From Paracoccaceae bacterium (GTDB lineage: Bacteria > Pseudomonadota > Alphaproteobacteria > Rhodobacterales > Rhodobacteraceae): 19,467 bases of DNA. How positions within the stretch are numbered: the stretch's first letter is position 1; each line of letters begins with the position of its first letter. A model generated the notes under the pieces. That model was not told the origin of the DNA, did not search any database, and saw only the letters and a list, made by a program, of their open reading frames with translations. The position numbers and the translations under genes were made by a program. Shown here piece by piece: positions 6,643-13,763 of this stretch. Location of the stretch: NCBI GenBank assembly GCA_021767525.1, contig JAASTF010000027.1, positions 1-19,467 of the forward strand, read 5' to 3'.

Positions 6643-7749
6643 TCACTCTCCTTCGGGGATCAGAACGGGTTTCAGGCACAACCCGGCATGTTGGTCGGCG
6701 ATGGCCCGGTTGATCTGCGACAGCGGATAGCGCGTCACCATCCGGTCGAAGGGAAAGCGCCCGGCCAGGTATTCGGCCATCAGCTCGGCCAGAAACCCGT
6801 CGACATCCGAATCGCCCTCGATGATGCCGCGAAAGGTCCAGCCGTTGCGCATGGCGCCCATCAACGTGCCGGGCAGTTTCAAATCGATCGCAGCCGCCGG
6901 CGGGATGCCGACGAAACCGAATTGCCCGCGCTTGGCCAGGATATCGGGCACGGTTTCGACCACCGTCGGGATGCCTGTCGTGTCCAGAACCGTATCGGCC
7001 CCACCCGGCAGGATCGCGCGGATCGCCTGCGCCATATCGCCTGCCGCCGGATCGATCACATGCGTCGCGCCCAGCTCCAGCGCCATCCGGCGGCGGTTTT
7101 CATGCAGCTCGACCGCGATGACCGTGCCAAGACCGCGCAGCTTGGCGCCCATGACCGCGGCAAGCCCGACCGCCCCCACGCCAAACACCACCAGGGCCGA
7201 GCCCGGCGCACAATCGAGTGAGCGCAGAACAGCCCCTGCCCCGGTCTGCACACCGCAGCCCAGGATGCCCGCCACGTCCAGCGGCACCCCCTCGGGCACC
7301 TTGACGACGTTCTTTTCGCTGGTCAGCGCGTGGCTGGCGAACGAGGACTGGCCGAAAAAGCTCCCCGACACCGCGCCCATCGTCTTGCTACCATCGGCGC
7401 GCTTGCCCGAGGAATTCAGCGGCGTCATGTCGATGCAATAGGCCGGCTCGCCCCGGTCGCAGCAGGCGCACGATCCGCAGTAGCTGAAACTCAGCGCCAC
7501 GCGGTCGCCCACGGCAACCTTGGTGACATCCGCGCCGACCGCCTCGACGATGCCGGCACCCTCGTGCCCGAAAACCGCGGGCAATTCGGCGGTGAAATAG
7601 CCGGCTTGCGCCACCAGGTCGGTGTGGCAGATCCCGACACCCGCGATCCGCACCAGGATTTCATCGGCGCGCGGCGCATCCAGGGTGACGGTCTGGATTT
7701 CGAAAGGCGCATTCGGTTCGGCCACGACGGCCGCCTTGATCTGGGGCAT
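6643..7749 (-). CDS. Zinc-dependent alcohol dehydrogenase, aryl/allylic-alcohol (benzyl alcohol dehydrogenase-like) type
   Basis: Medium-chain dehydrogenase of 368 residues that oxidises an alcohol to the aldehyde with NAD(P)+. Catalytic zinc ligands are C41 (GICHTD), H62 (GHEGAG) and C165 (GCGVQTG). Structural zinc ligands are C91, C94, C97 and C105. The Rossmann loop is G190-V-G-A-V-G195, followed by AVELHENR with an acidic residue that favours NAD+. Segments such as FFGQSSFASHAL and ILGCGVQTGAGAVL are those I associate with the XylB/aryl-alcohol and geraniol dehydrogenase branch. ATG 7749 has GGAGGAGA upstream; the open frame extends further 5' but overlaps the preceding gene. It sits between the citryl-CoA-lyase-like gene and the ALDH gene and forms an alcohol-to-acid pair with the latter. 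Confidence 0.92.
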   Translation of the reverse strand: MPQIKAAVVAEPNAPFEIQTVTLDAPRADEILVRIAGVGICHTDLVAQAGYFTAELPAVFGHEGAGIVEAVGADVTKVAVGDRVALSFSYCGSCACCDRGEPAYCIDMTPLNSSGKRADGSKTMGAVSGSFFGQSSFASHALTSEKNVVKVPEGVPLDVAGILGCGVQTGAGAVLRSLDCAPGSALVVFGVGAVGLAAVMGAKLRGLGTVIAVELHENRRRMALELGATHVIDPAAGDMAQAIRAILPGGADTVLDTTGIPTVVETVPDILAKRGQFGFVGIPPAAAIDLKLPGTLMGAMRNGWTFRGIIEGDSDVDGFLAELMAEYLAGRFPFDRMVTRYPLSQINRAIADQHAGLCLKPVLIPEGE

Positions 7750-7778
7750 ATCTGTCTCCTCCGACGGAACGTGGGTCA

Positions 7779-7795
7779 GGCCCGGCGTGCGGGCC
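7779..7795 (-). promoter_or_regulatory. Intercistronic hairpin between the lyase-like and ADH genes
   Basis: GGCCCG (7779-7784) and CGGGCC (7790-7795) form a perfect 6-bp GC stem with a 5-nt loop, in the 56-bp gap. There is no T-tract, so it is not a terminator. It could protect or process the operon mRNA and uncouple expression of the downstream ADH-ALDH pair. Function is inferred. Confidence 0.35.
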
Positions 7796-7805
7796 GGGTG
7801 GCGGT

Positions 7806-8606
7806 TCAGCGGCTTTCGCCCTCGGGGCCTGAATTGCGCAGAATTTCCTCGTCCGTGCGCTGCCACAGCTCGAACGCGATGGGGTTTTCGCGCTCTTCCA
7901 GGATGTGGCCCACAAGGCCGATCGCCCGCGCCATCACGCCAAAGCCGCGCGTGATGAACCAGGGAAAGCCCATTTCGCAACAGATCGCGCCCAGCGCGCC
8001 GGTTGCGTTGATCGCAAGAACCTTGCCCGAGGCAGCTTCGGCCTCGGTCTGGATCAGCTGCATCAGGCGGATGTATTCGCCGGAAAACCCGTTTTCGGCC
8101 GCCAATTCGAACAGGCGGGGCGTGCGCGGATCGATGGGCTTGTGCACCGGATGGCCAAGCCCCGGCACGATCTCGCGCCGGGCACGGAAGGCCGCAACGG
8201 TATCCTTGGCCAGCTGCTCCAGATCGATACCGGTGCCCAGCTTTTCCTGCGGCAGCGCGTCATACAGCATCTTCGACGCGCCCTCCATCGAGCCGACGAA
8301 GACGGTGCCAAGACCGTTCAGCCCCGCCGCCACCGCAGCTTGCAGCGATTCCGGCGCGCCAAGATAGGTCATCCGCGCCACGATGGCCGAGGGCGTGATG
8401 CCATGTTCAACCAGCGTGATTACCACCGCGTTGAACATGCGGCTTTCCTCGGGCGTGGGCTTGCGATGCTTGACCAGCAGGAACGCCAGGTCACCCAGGT
8501 TCATTTCGCCCAGGATTTCCGTCGGCAGGTCCAGACCGTGCACAGTGATCTTGTCGGGCGTGCTCCACCCGATGTCCGAGGTCAGCTTGTCCTTGCGCTT
8601 GACCAT
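7806..8606 (-). CDS. Citryl-CoA lyase / citrate synthase-like protein (short form, catalytic Asp replaced)
   Basis: A 266-residue protein of the citrate synthase superfamily, close in length and pattern to stand-alone citryl-CoA lyases and the C-terminal domain of ATP-citrate lyase. It is far shorter than citrate synthase (about 370-430). Visible elements are LVEHGITPSA (H68), NGLGTVFVGSMEGASKML (about 97-114), the GLGHPVHKPIDPR motif (H152, matching citrate synthase His320), and ARAIGLVGHILEE (about 226-238). Where citrate synthase and ATP-citrate lyase have N-V-D with the catalytic base, this protein reads INATGALG, so the Asp position is Thr202. It may therefore catalyse a changed C-C lyase or synthase reaction, or none. 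ATG 8606 follows GAGGGGG. The gene is co-transcribed with the SDR gene upstream (13-bp gap). Its place in a beta-oxidation-like operon suggests action on a hydroxyacyl-CoA intermediate. Confidence 0.8.
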   Translation of the reverse strand: MVKRKDKLTSDIGWSTPDKITVHGLDLPTEILGEMNLGDLAFLLVKHRKPTPEESRMFNAVVITLVEHGITPSAIVARMTYLGAPESLQAAVAAGLNGLGTVFVGSMEGASKMLYDALPQEKLGTGIDLEQLAKDTVAAFRARREIVPGLGHPVHKPIDPRTPRLFELAAENGFSGEYIRLMQLIQTEAEAASGKVLAINATGALGAICCEMGFPWFITRGFGVMARAIGLVGHILEERENPIAFELWQRTDEEILRNSGPEGESR

Positions 8607-8619
8607 GCGTCCAGCCCCC

Positions 8620-9525
8620 TCAGACCGGATCCCAGGGGAAGATGTCGGCCGACACGTCCATCGGGGTGAAGCTGCCGCGAAGGGCAGGCATGGCGTGGTC
8701 TGCCACGGTTTCCGCCGTCCACCCTTCGGACCGATGCACCGACCGGATCGGACGGATCTGGTTGGTGATGAAGATTTCGTTGTTGCGAACCGAGAAAATC
8801 TGCCCGGTCACATCCCGCGCGGCATCCGACGCCAGGTAGTTCACCAGCGGCGAAATCTTTTCGGGCTTCATCTCGCGCAGCTTGGCGACGCGCGCCTCTT
8901 GCTCGGGGCTGTCGACCTTGATGTTCGAGGTCATGCGGCTCCAGGCGAAGGGCGCGATGCAGTTCGAACGCACGTTCCAGCGGCTCATGTCCAGCGCGAT
9001 GGATTTCGACAGCGCCACGATCCCCAGCTTGGCCGCGGAATAGTTGGCCTGCGCCAGGTTGCCGATGATCCCCGAGGTCGAGGTCATGTGGATCAGCGAG
9101 CCGGTTTCCTGCTCGCGGAACACGGGCGCCGCGGCGCGGCTGACGTTGAACGCGCCGAACAGGTGCACCTGGATGACCGAGGCGAAATCCTCAAAGCTCA
9201 TCTTGTGAAAGAACCCGTCACGCAGGATGCCGGCATTGTTCACGCAGGCATCCAGCCGACCGAACGTGTCGACCGCCGTTTGCACCATGCGCTCGGCGCC
9301 TTCGGGTTCGGCCACGCTGTCGGTGTTGGCCACGGCCTTGCCTCCGGCGGCGACGATTTCATCCACCACCGCCTCGGCCGCGCCCTTGCTTTCGCGCTCG
9401 CCCGTCAGGGTCGCGCCCAGGTCGTTCACCACGACCGCCGCGCCCGCCTGCGCCGCGCCCAGCGCCAGCGCCTTGCCGATACCGCCGCCCGCGCCTGTCA
9501 CCAGGATGACTTTACCTTCCAGCAT
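8620..9525 (-). CDS. SDR-family (R)-3-hydroxyacyl-CoA dehydrogenase-like protein (MFE-2/HSD17B4-type)
   Basis: Short-chain dehydrogenase of 301 residues. Cofactor loop TGAGGGIG (10-17), NNAG (96-99), and catalytic S149, Y162 and K166 (YSAAK) are complete. The stretch GNLAQANYSAAKLGIVALS, the RSNCIAP segment with downstream SRMT, and LRDGFFHKMS match the dehydrogenase part of peroxisomal multifunctional enzyme 2, which oxidises (3R)-hydroxyacyl-CoAs. A C-terminal extension of roughly 50-60 residues after the core (VRNNEIFITNQIRPIRSV to FPWDPV) is also like MFE-2. GGGAGGAGAG precedes ATG 9525. It is next to a MaoC-type hydratase gene, the other half of an MFE-2 enzyme, so the pair would make a split (R)-specific module. 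Substrate chain unknown. Confidence 0.88.
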   Translation of the reverse strand: MLEGKVILVTGAGGGIGKALALGAAQAGAAVVVNDLGATLTGERESKGAAEAVVDEIVAAGGKAVANTDSVAEPEGAERMVQTAVDTFGRLDACVNNAGILRDGFFHKMSFEDFASVIQVHLFGAFNVSRAAAPVFREQETGSLIHMTSTSGIIGNLAQANYSAAKLGIVALSKSIALDMSRWNVRSNCIAPFAWSRMTSNIKVDSPEQEARVAKLREMKPEKISPLVNYLASDAARDVTGQIFSVRNNEIFITNQIRPIRSVHRSEGWTAETVADHAMPALRGSFTPMDVSADIFPWDPV

Positions 9526-9573
9526 GATCTCTCCTCCCTCGTTCGGAATATGTTGTCTGAAGCCGCACCGCTG

Positions 9574-9942
9574 TCAGGCGGCGGGCGTCAATGTGCCTGT
9601 GACGACCTGGGTGCCATCGCCGCGCGTCACCCACACGTCATAGGCGCCGGGTGCGTTGTCGGACGGCTGACCGCCCGCGGTCAGGGTTTCGCCCACCCGC
9701 GCTGGCGCCGCGAACCGCAGCTTGAGCGTGCCATTGGCAAAGGCATCGCCGCCCGCGCGCTCCAGCGTGTCGACCAGCAGGTTCATCATCATCGAGCCGT
9801 GCACGATCGCACCGCCGAACGGCGTTTGCGCGGCAAAGGCTTCGTCCAGGTGCAGCGGATTGAAATCCTGCACCAGCTCGGCATGCAGCGCGACCTTTTC
9901 GGCGGTGGCGTGAATGCTGCGGGGGGGGATCGTGATGCCCAT
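9574..9942 (-). CDS. MaoC-type (R)-specific enoyl-CoA hydratase, single hot-dog, catalytic subunit
   Basis: A 122-residue single-hot-dog protein with the hydratase-2 signature DFNPLHLDEAFA: D26, N28 and H31 are in the positions of the catalytic Asp and His of PhaJ and of MFE-2 hydratases. FGGAIVHGSM follows. It would add water to a 2-enoyl-CoA to give the (3R)-hydroxyacyl-CoA. ATG 9942 with AGGAAAGG upstream fits; a longer frame to 10038 overlaps the neighbour. It lies 14 bp after a second, motif-less hot-dog gene, suggesting that the two proteins form a heteromer, as do paired MaoC-like hydratases in steroid side-chain catabolism. Confidence 0.87.
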   Translation of the reverse strand: MGITIPPRSIHATAEKVALHAELVQDFNPLHLDEAFAAQTPFGGAIVHGSMMMNLLVDTLERAGGDAFANGTLKLRFAAPARVGETLTAGGQPSDNAPGAYDVWVTRGDGTQVVTGTLTPAA

Positions 9943-9956
9943 GCTTGCGGCCTTTC

Positions 9957-10376
9957 CTACAGCTTCCAGATGATCAGGAAATCGCCCCGGCAGACGGTCT
10001 GCCCAGCGATCTGCCCCTCGGTCCGGATGGTGACCCACTTGCGCTCTTTCTTGAGTTCCTTGGTCAGACAGCTTGCCTTGACCGTCAGAACATCGTCCAG
10101 GCGCGGCGCGGGGCCTGAAAATTCAAGCGACTGGCTGGCGTGGATATTGCCTTTGGGCCGCGGCTGACCCGAGGCGATGAACGCCTCGACCATCGCGGAC
10201 ACCAGCAACCCGCGCGGCAGCGCGCCGTCGCGGTCGACGGGGCCATACATCCGTTCCCACAGGTCCAGCTTGGCCGCGTCCAGCGTGACCGACACGGTTT
10301 TCAGCGCCAGGCCGGCGGCGAAATCGTCATAGGTCCAGACATCGCCCTTGGGCGCAGCTTGGGTTTGGTCGGTCAT
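9957..10376 (-). CDS. MaoC-like hot-dog protein without catalytic motif (FAS1-type dehydratase N-domain)
   Basis: A 139-residue protein that looks like the N-terminal, non-catalytic hot-dog domain of double-hot-dog hydratases. The visible pattern runs from WERMYGPVDRDGALPRGLLVSAMVEAF to GNIHASQSLEFSGPAP, then LTVKASCLTKELKKERKWVTIRTEG. I see no D-x-N-P-x-H. It is directly upstream of the catalytic MaoC gene, so the likely role is a structural and acyl-binding subunit that widens the pocket for bulky or branched substrates. ATG 10376 follows a purine-rich GGGGGGAG. Function as an independent enzyme is unlikely; the pairing is inferred from gene order. Confidence 0.8.
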   Translation of the reverse strand: MTDQTQAAPKGDVWTYDDFAAGLALKTVSVTLDAAKLDLWERMYGPVDRDGALPRGLLVSAMVEAFIASGQPRPKGNIHASQSLEFSGPAPRLDDVLTVKASCLTKELKKERKWVTIRTEGQIAGQTVCRGDFLIIWKL

Positions 10377-10396
10377 GTCTCCCCCCGGCTTTGGCC

Positions 10397-11542
10397 TTAC
10401 AGCTTGCGGCTGATGATCTCTCGCATGATTTCGGAACTGCCGCCATAAATGCGCAGCACACGCGCATCCGTCCAGGCGCGGCCGATGGCGTATTCACGGG
10501 TAAAGCCATAGCCGCCGTGCAGCTGCAGGAACACATCCAGCAGACGGCCCTGCATCTCGGTCGATGTCAGCTTGGCCGAGGCGGCCATCTCGGGCGTCAA
10601 CGCGCGCTCGAAATGGGCGGCCAGGCAGCGGTCGATATAGGTGCGCGCCATCGCGATCTCGGCGGCGGCCTCGGCCAGGCGATACTTGGCGGTCTGGAAA
10701 TCGAACACCGACTGGCCGAAAACCTTGCGCTCGCGCGTGTATTCCAGCGTTGCCTCGTGCATCGCCTCCATCGTGGCAACGGCACGCAGCGCGATCACCA
10801 GCCGCTCTTGCGCCAGCTCGCCCATGAGATAGGAAAAGCCCTTGTCCGGTGCGCCCAGCATGTTCGAGGCGGGCACGCGCACATCCTCGAAGAACAGTTC
10901 GGCGGTATCCTGCGCCTGCTGGCCGATCTTTTCGATCGACCGCCCGCGCGAGAAACCATCGCGCGTCGCTTCGACCAGGAACAGGCTGACGCCCTTGCGC
11001 CCGGCCTCGGGCGTGGTCTTGGCCACAACGATAATCAGGTCGGCATTGTGCCCGTTGGTGATGAATGTCTTTTGCCCACTGATCACGTAATCGTCGCCAT
11101 CGCGGCGCGCCACGGTCTTGATCGAGGCCAGATCGCTGCCCGCGCCGGGTTCGGTCATGGCGATGGCGGTGATTACCTCGCCACGCGCCATTTTCGGCAG
11201 CCATTCCTGTTTCTGCTCTTCCGTGCCGTAATTCAGGATATAAGGCGCCACCACGTCGGAATGCAGCGGAAAGCCGGGGCCCGTCGCATTGGCGCGCGAC
11301 AGCTCTTCGATGATGACGGCAGAATGGCCGAAATCGCCACCGCCCCCGCCGTATTCCTCGGGCAGCGCACACAGCAGCAAGCCCATTTCACCCGCTTTTA
11401 ACCACGCCTCGCGGCTGACCCGGTGCTGGCGTTCCCACGCGTCGTGATGGGGCAGGATCTCGTCTGCGATAAACTTGCGGACACTGTCCCGGAACATCTC
11501 GTGATCGTCACGGAACGGGCGCGGGAAGGTCAGGAAATTCAT
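10397..11542 (-). CDS. Acyl-CoA dehydrogenase, LCAD-like
   Basis: FAD-dependent acyl-CoA dehydrogenase of 381 residues that makes the trans-2-enoyl-CoA and passes electrons to ETF. The flavin/substrate motif AMTEPGAGSDLAS (128-140) and FITNGHNADLI are typical. The usual medium-chain catalytic Glu position is G367 in RIYGGSSEIMRE. The base is instead placed at E263 in EAMHEATLEYTRERKVFG, the position of the catalytic Glu in long-chain acyl-CoA dehydrogenase. The enzyme is thus expected to be active, with LCAD-like geometry suited to long or branched chains. Its ATG overlaps the stop of the upstream fusion gene (ATGA, 4 bp), implying coupling. Substrate not assigned. Confidence 0.92.
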   Translation of the reverse strand: MNFLTFPRPFRDDHEMFRDSVRKFIADEILPHHDAWERQHRVSREAWLKAGEMGLLLCALPEEYGGGGGDFGHSAVIIEELSRANATGPGFPLHSDVVAPYILNYGTEEQKQEWLPKMARGEVITAIAMTEPGAGSDLASIKTVARRDGDDYVISGQKTFITNGHNADLIIVVAKTTPEAGRKGVSLFLVEATRDGFSRGRSIEKIGQQAQDTAELFFEDVRVPASNMLGAPDKGFSYLMGELAQERLVIALRAVATMEAMHEATLEYTRERKVFGQSVFDFQTAKYRLAEAAAEIAMARTYIDRCLAAHFERALTPEMAASAKLTSTEMQGRLLDVFLQLHGGYGFTREYAIGRAWTDARVLRIYGGSSEIMREIISRKL

Positions 11543-13665
11543 TCGTAAAACCCCCGGTTTTCAGCAGCCATGCTGCGCAGATAGGCAGGCGGGGCATAAC
11601 GGTCGCCCGCGCTTGCAGCCAGCTCTTCGCATTCCGCCAGGAACTGCCGGCTGCCGATCATGTCGACATAGGAACACACGCCGCCCGTATGCTTGGCAAA
11701 GCTCCACCCCAGGACCGAGCCCAGATCGGCCGTCTGCGGCGCATCGATCACGCCCTCGTCGAAACAGCGCGCGGCCTCGATGCCCTGGATATGCAGCAGG
11801 CGCCGGGCGATATAGCCGGCGTCGGGCTGGTCGTCGGCCAGCGGCCAGAACTCGGCCAGGCCCGACCACAGGCGCGGGCCTTCGTCGGTATATTCGTAAA
11901 AGCCCTTGCCGTTCTTGCGGCCCAGGCGGCCGGCCTCGATCAGCTTGGACAGCACCTCCATTGGCGGGGTCATCTGCCCGTCCAGGCCGCGGTCGGCCTG
12001 CTCTTGCTTGCGCACGGCCAGCATCAGGTCCAGCCCGATGCCGTCGGCCAGCATCAAGGGCCCGGCAGGCATGCCCGACATCACCGACACGTTGTCGATG
12101 GCGGCCGGTTTCACCCCGTCGCGCAGCAGCAGCATCCCCTCGTTCACGAAGGTCGACACGCAGCGCGAGGTAAAGAAACCGGGCCCGTCATTCACCACGA
12201 TTGGCACCCGTTTCAGCAGTTTGGACAGGTCCAGCGCATGGGCCAGCGTTTCGTCCGAGGTTTCGGCCCCCCGGATGATCTCAAGCAGCGGCATGCGCGG
12301 CACCGGCGAAAAGAAATGCATCCCGATGAACCGGTCGGGCCGCGTGGTGTTTTCGGCCAGTTGCGTGATCGGGATCTTGGAGGTGTTGGTACCGAACAGG
12401 ATGTCGTCGCCGGTCACCGCCAGCGCCTTTTTCGTCGCTTCGCGTTTCACGTCGCGATCTTCGAACACGGCCTCGATCACCGCCTGCACGCCCTTCAGCG
12501 CGGCGAAATCGCTGGTGAACGTCATCCGGGCCAGCATCTCGTCGCGCTTGGCCTCGGTCAGGAACCCGCGGGCGATGTTTTTTTCAAGCCCGGCCTTCAG
12601 CCGGTCGAACGCGGCTTTGGCGCTGTCTTCGTCGCGTTCGATCACGATGGCATTGATGCCACCCTTGGCCGCAACCTCGGCGATGCCGGCGCCCATCGTG
12701 CCACCGCCCAGGATGCCCAGCTTGTCGATCGACAGCGCGGGCGCATCGGGGCGCATGTCGGCCTTGCGCGCGGCATTCTGCGAGAAAAAGAAGGTGCGCA
12801 CGGTGTTTTGCGCCACCGCGCCGGGAAACACCTCGAGCACATTGGCGAACTCGATCCGCAGCGCCACGTCCATCGGCGCACGGCACCCTTCGTAGACGCA
12901 GGAGAGGATGGCGATTGGCGCGGGGAAATTGCCGCGCGTCTGGGCGTGTTGCTTGGCCGATTCCATCTGGAAAAAGCCCTGCGCCTCGCGGCTTTCGACA
13001 TCCATTCCCGGCAGCACAAAGCCCTTTTGATCCCAGGGCTGGGCCGGATCGTCGCAGCCGTCGATCAGGGCGCGCGCGGCGTCCATCAGGGTATCGGCGG
13101 GCACCACGTCGCTGAACAGGCCCATCGCCTTGCCCGCGGCGGCATCAAAGGGCTTGCCCTTCAGCATCACCTCGAGCGCGGGCTTGATCCCCACCAGCCG
13201 CGGCAGGCGTTGCGTGCCCCCCGCCCCTGGCAGCAGGCCCAGCGTTACCTCGGGCAAACCGAACTGCGCGCCAGGGGTGTCGGCGGCCACGCGATAGCGA
13301 CAGGCCAGAGCCACCTCCAGCCCGCCACCAAGGGCGGTGCCGTTCAGCGCGGCGACAACGGGCTTGCCGGCGGTTTCCATCTTGCGCAGGAAATCCCGCA
13401 ACGGCGACAACAGCGGCGCGATCTCGTCGGCGGGCTTGCCGCGCAGCGATTGGATAAAGGTCAGATCGGCGCCCGCGATGAACGTGTCCTTGGCCGAGGT
13501 CACGATAATGCCGCGCACCGCATCATCCGCCAAAAGGCCTGTCATCGCCGCGATGAAATCGGCCTTGGCCTGGCCCGACAGCACGTTCACCTTGGCGTCT
13601 GGCGCATCCCAGGTCACCGTTGCGATCCCATCATCACTGACTTCGAAACGGACTGCCTTGGACAT
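11539..13665 (-). CDS. Bifunctional enoyl-CoA hydratase / (S)-3-hydroxyacyl-CoA dehydrogenase (FadB/MFE-1-like fusion)
   Basis: A 708-residue fusion, close to E. coli FadB in length. The N-terminal crotonase domain (about 1-200) keeps both catalytic glutamates, E117 in GGGLEVALA and E139 in GLPEVTLGLLPG. The linker is followed by the dehydrogenase Rossmann domain with LGGGTMGAG (about 319-327), catalytic H450 in GMHFFSP, E462 in LLEII, and NDGPGFFTSR. It hydrates 2-enoyl-CoA to the (3S)-hydroxyacyl-CoA and oxidises that to the 3-ketoacyl-CoA. I chose ATG 13665 because GAGGAGG sits 7 nt upstream. It is the first gene of the eight-gene operon and divergent from the thiolase gene, the usual FadA/FadB partnership in trans. 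Confidence 0.94.
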   Translation of the reverse strand: MSKAVRFEVSDDGIATVTWDAPDAKVNVLSGQAKADFIAAMTGLLADDAVRGIIVTSAKDTFIAGADLTFIQSLRGKPADEIAPLLSPLRDFLRKMETAGKPVVAALNGTALGGGLEVALACRYRVAADTPGAQFGLPEVTLGLLPGAGGTQRLPRLVGIKPALEVMLKGKPFDAAAGKAMGLFSDVVPADTLMDAARALIDGCDDPAQPWDQKGFVLPGMDVESREAQGFFQMESAKQHAQTRGNFPAPIAILSCVYEGCRAPMDVALRIEFANVLEVFPGAVAQNTVRTFFFSQNAARKADMRPDAPALSIDKLGILGGGTMGAGIAEVAAKGGINAIVIERDEDSAKAAFDRLKAGLEKNIARGFLTEAKRDEMLARMTFTSDFAALKGVQAVIEAVFEDRDVKREATKKALAVTGDDILFGTNTSKIPITQLAENTTRPDRFIGMHFFSPVPRMPLLEIIRGAETSDETLAHALDLSKLLKRVPIVVNDGPGFFTSRCVSTFVNEGMLLLRDGVKPAAIDNVSVMSGMPAGPLMLADGIGLDLMLAVRKQEQADRGLDGQMTPPMEVLSKLIEAGRLGRKNGKGFYEYTDEGPRLWSGLAEFWPLADDQPDAGYIARRLLHIQGIEAARCFDEGVIDAPQTADLGSVLGWSFAKHTGGVCSYVDMIGSRQFLAECEELAASAGDRYAPPAYLRSMAAENRGFYE

Positions 13666-13692
13666 CTTACGCCTCCTCAAGTGTGTATAAGG

Positions 13693-13744
13693 TGCATACC
13701 CATCCAATTTCGCGATTGCAATACCGCTAGGTGAAATTTATATT
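13693..13744. promoter_or_regulatory. Back-to-back divergent promoters sharing one -35 hexamer
   Basis: TTGCAA at 13716-13721 is its own reverse complement. Read on the plus strand it is followed after exactly 17 nt by TATATT (13739-13744), aimed at the thiolase gene. Read on the minus strand it is followed after exactly 17 nt by TATGCA (complement of 13693-13698), aimed at the eight-gene operon. Both promoters would use the same -35 element and so compete for polymerase. The hexamers and spacings are seen; use in vivo is inferred. The minus-strand -10 is the weaker match. Confidence 0.5.
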
Positions 13745-13749
13745 TCACC
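13730..13749. promoter_or_regulatory. Perfect palindromic operator candidate
   Basis: GGTGAAATTTATATTTCACC has 8-bp arms (13730-13737 and 13742-13749) and a 4-nt centre. It covers the predicted -10 of the thiolase promoter and ends just before the AAGGAGAG ribosome-binding site. A/T-centred GAAAT...ATTTC palindromes are typical of IclR-family operators, so the IclR-type gene at 16676-17536 is the likely binder. I saw no second copy near the ligase or IclR genes. Confidence 0.65.
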
Positions 13750-13763
13750 AAAAGGAGAGTCCC

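Noticed and set aside
8383..10167. A 594-codon plus-strand open frame opposite the lyase-like, SDR and MaoC genes
   Set aside because: It spans several well-supported minus-strand genes and their gaps, shows no domain, and has the composition of a GC-driven antisense frame.
11689..13734. A 681-codon open frame on the plus strand opposite the FadB-like fusion gene
   Set aside because: The minus-strand frame encodes a complete bifunctional enzyme with all catalytic residues. The antisense translation is rich in His, Gly, Arg and Gln with no recognisable domain, typical of mirror frames in high-GC DNA.
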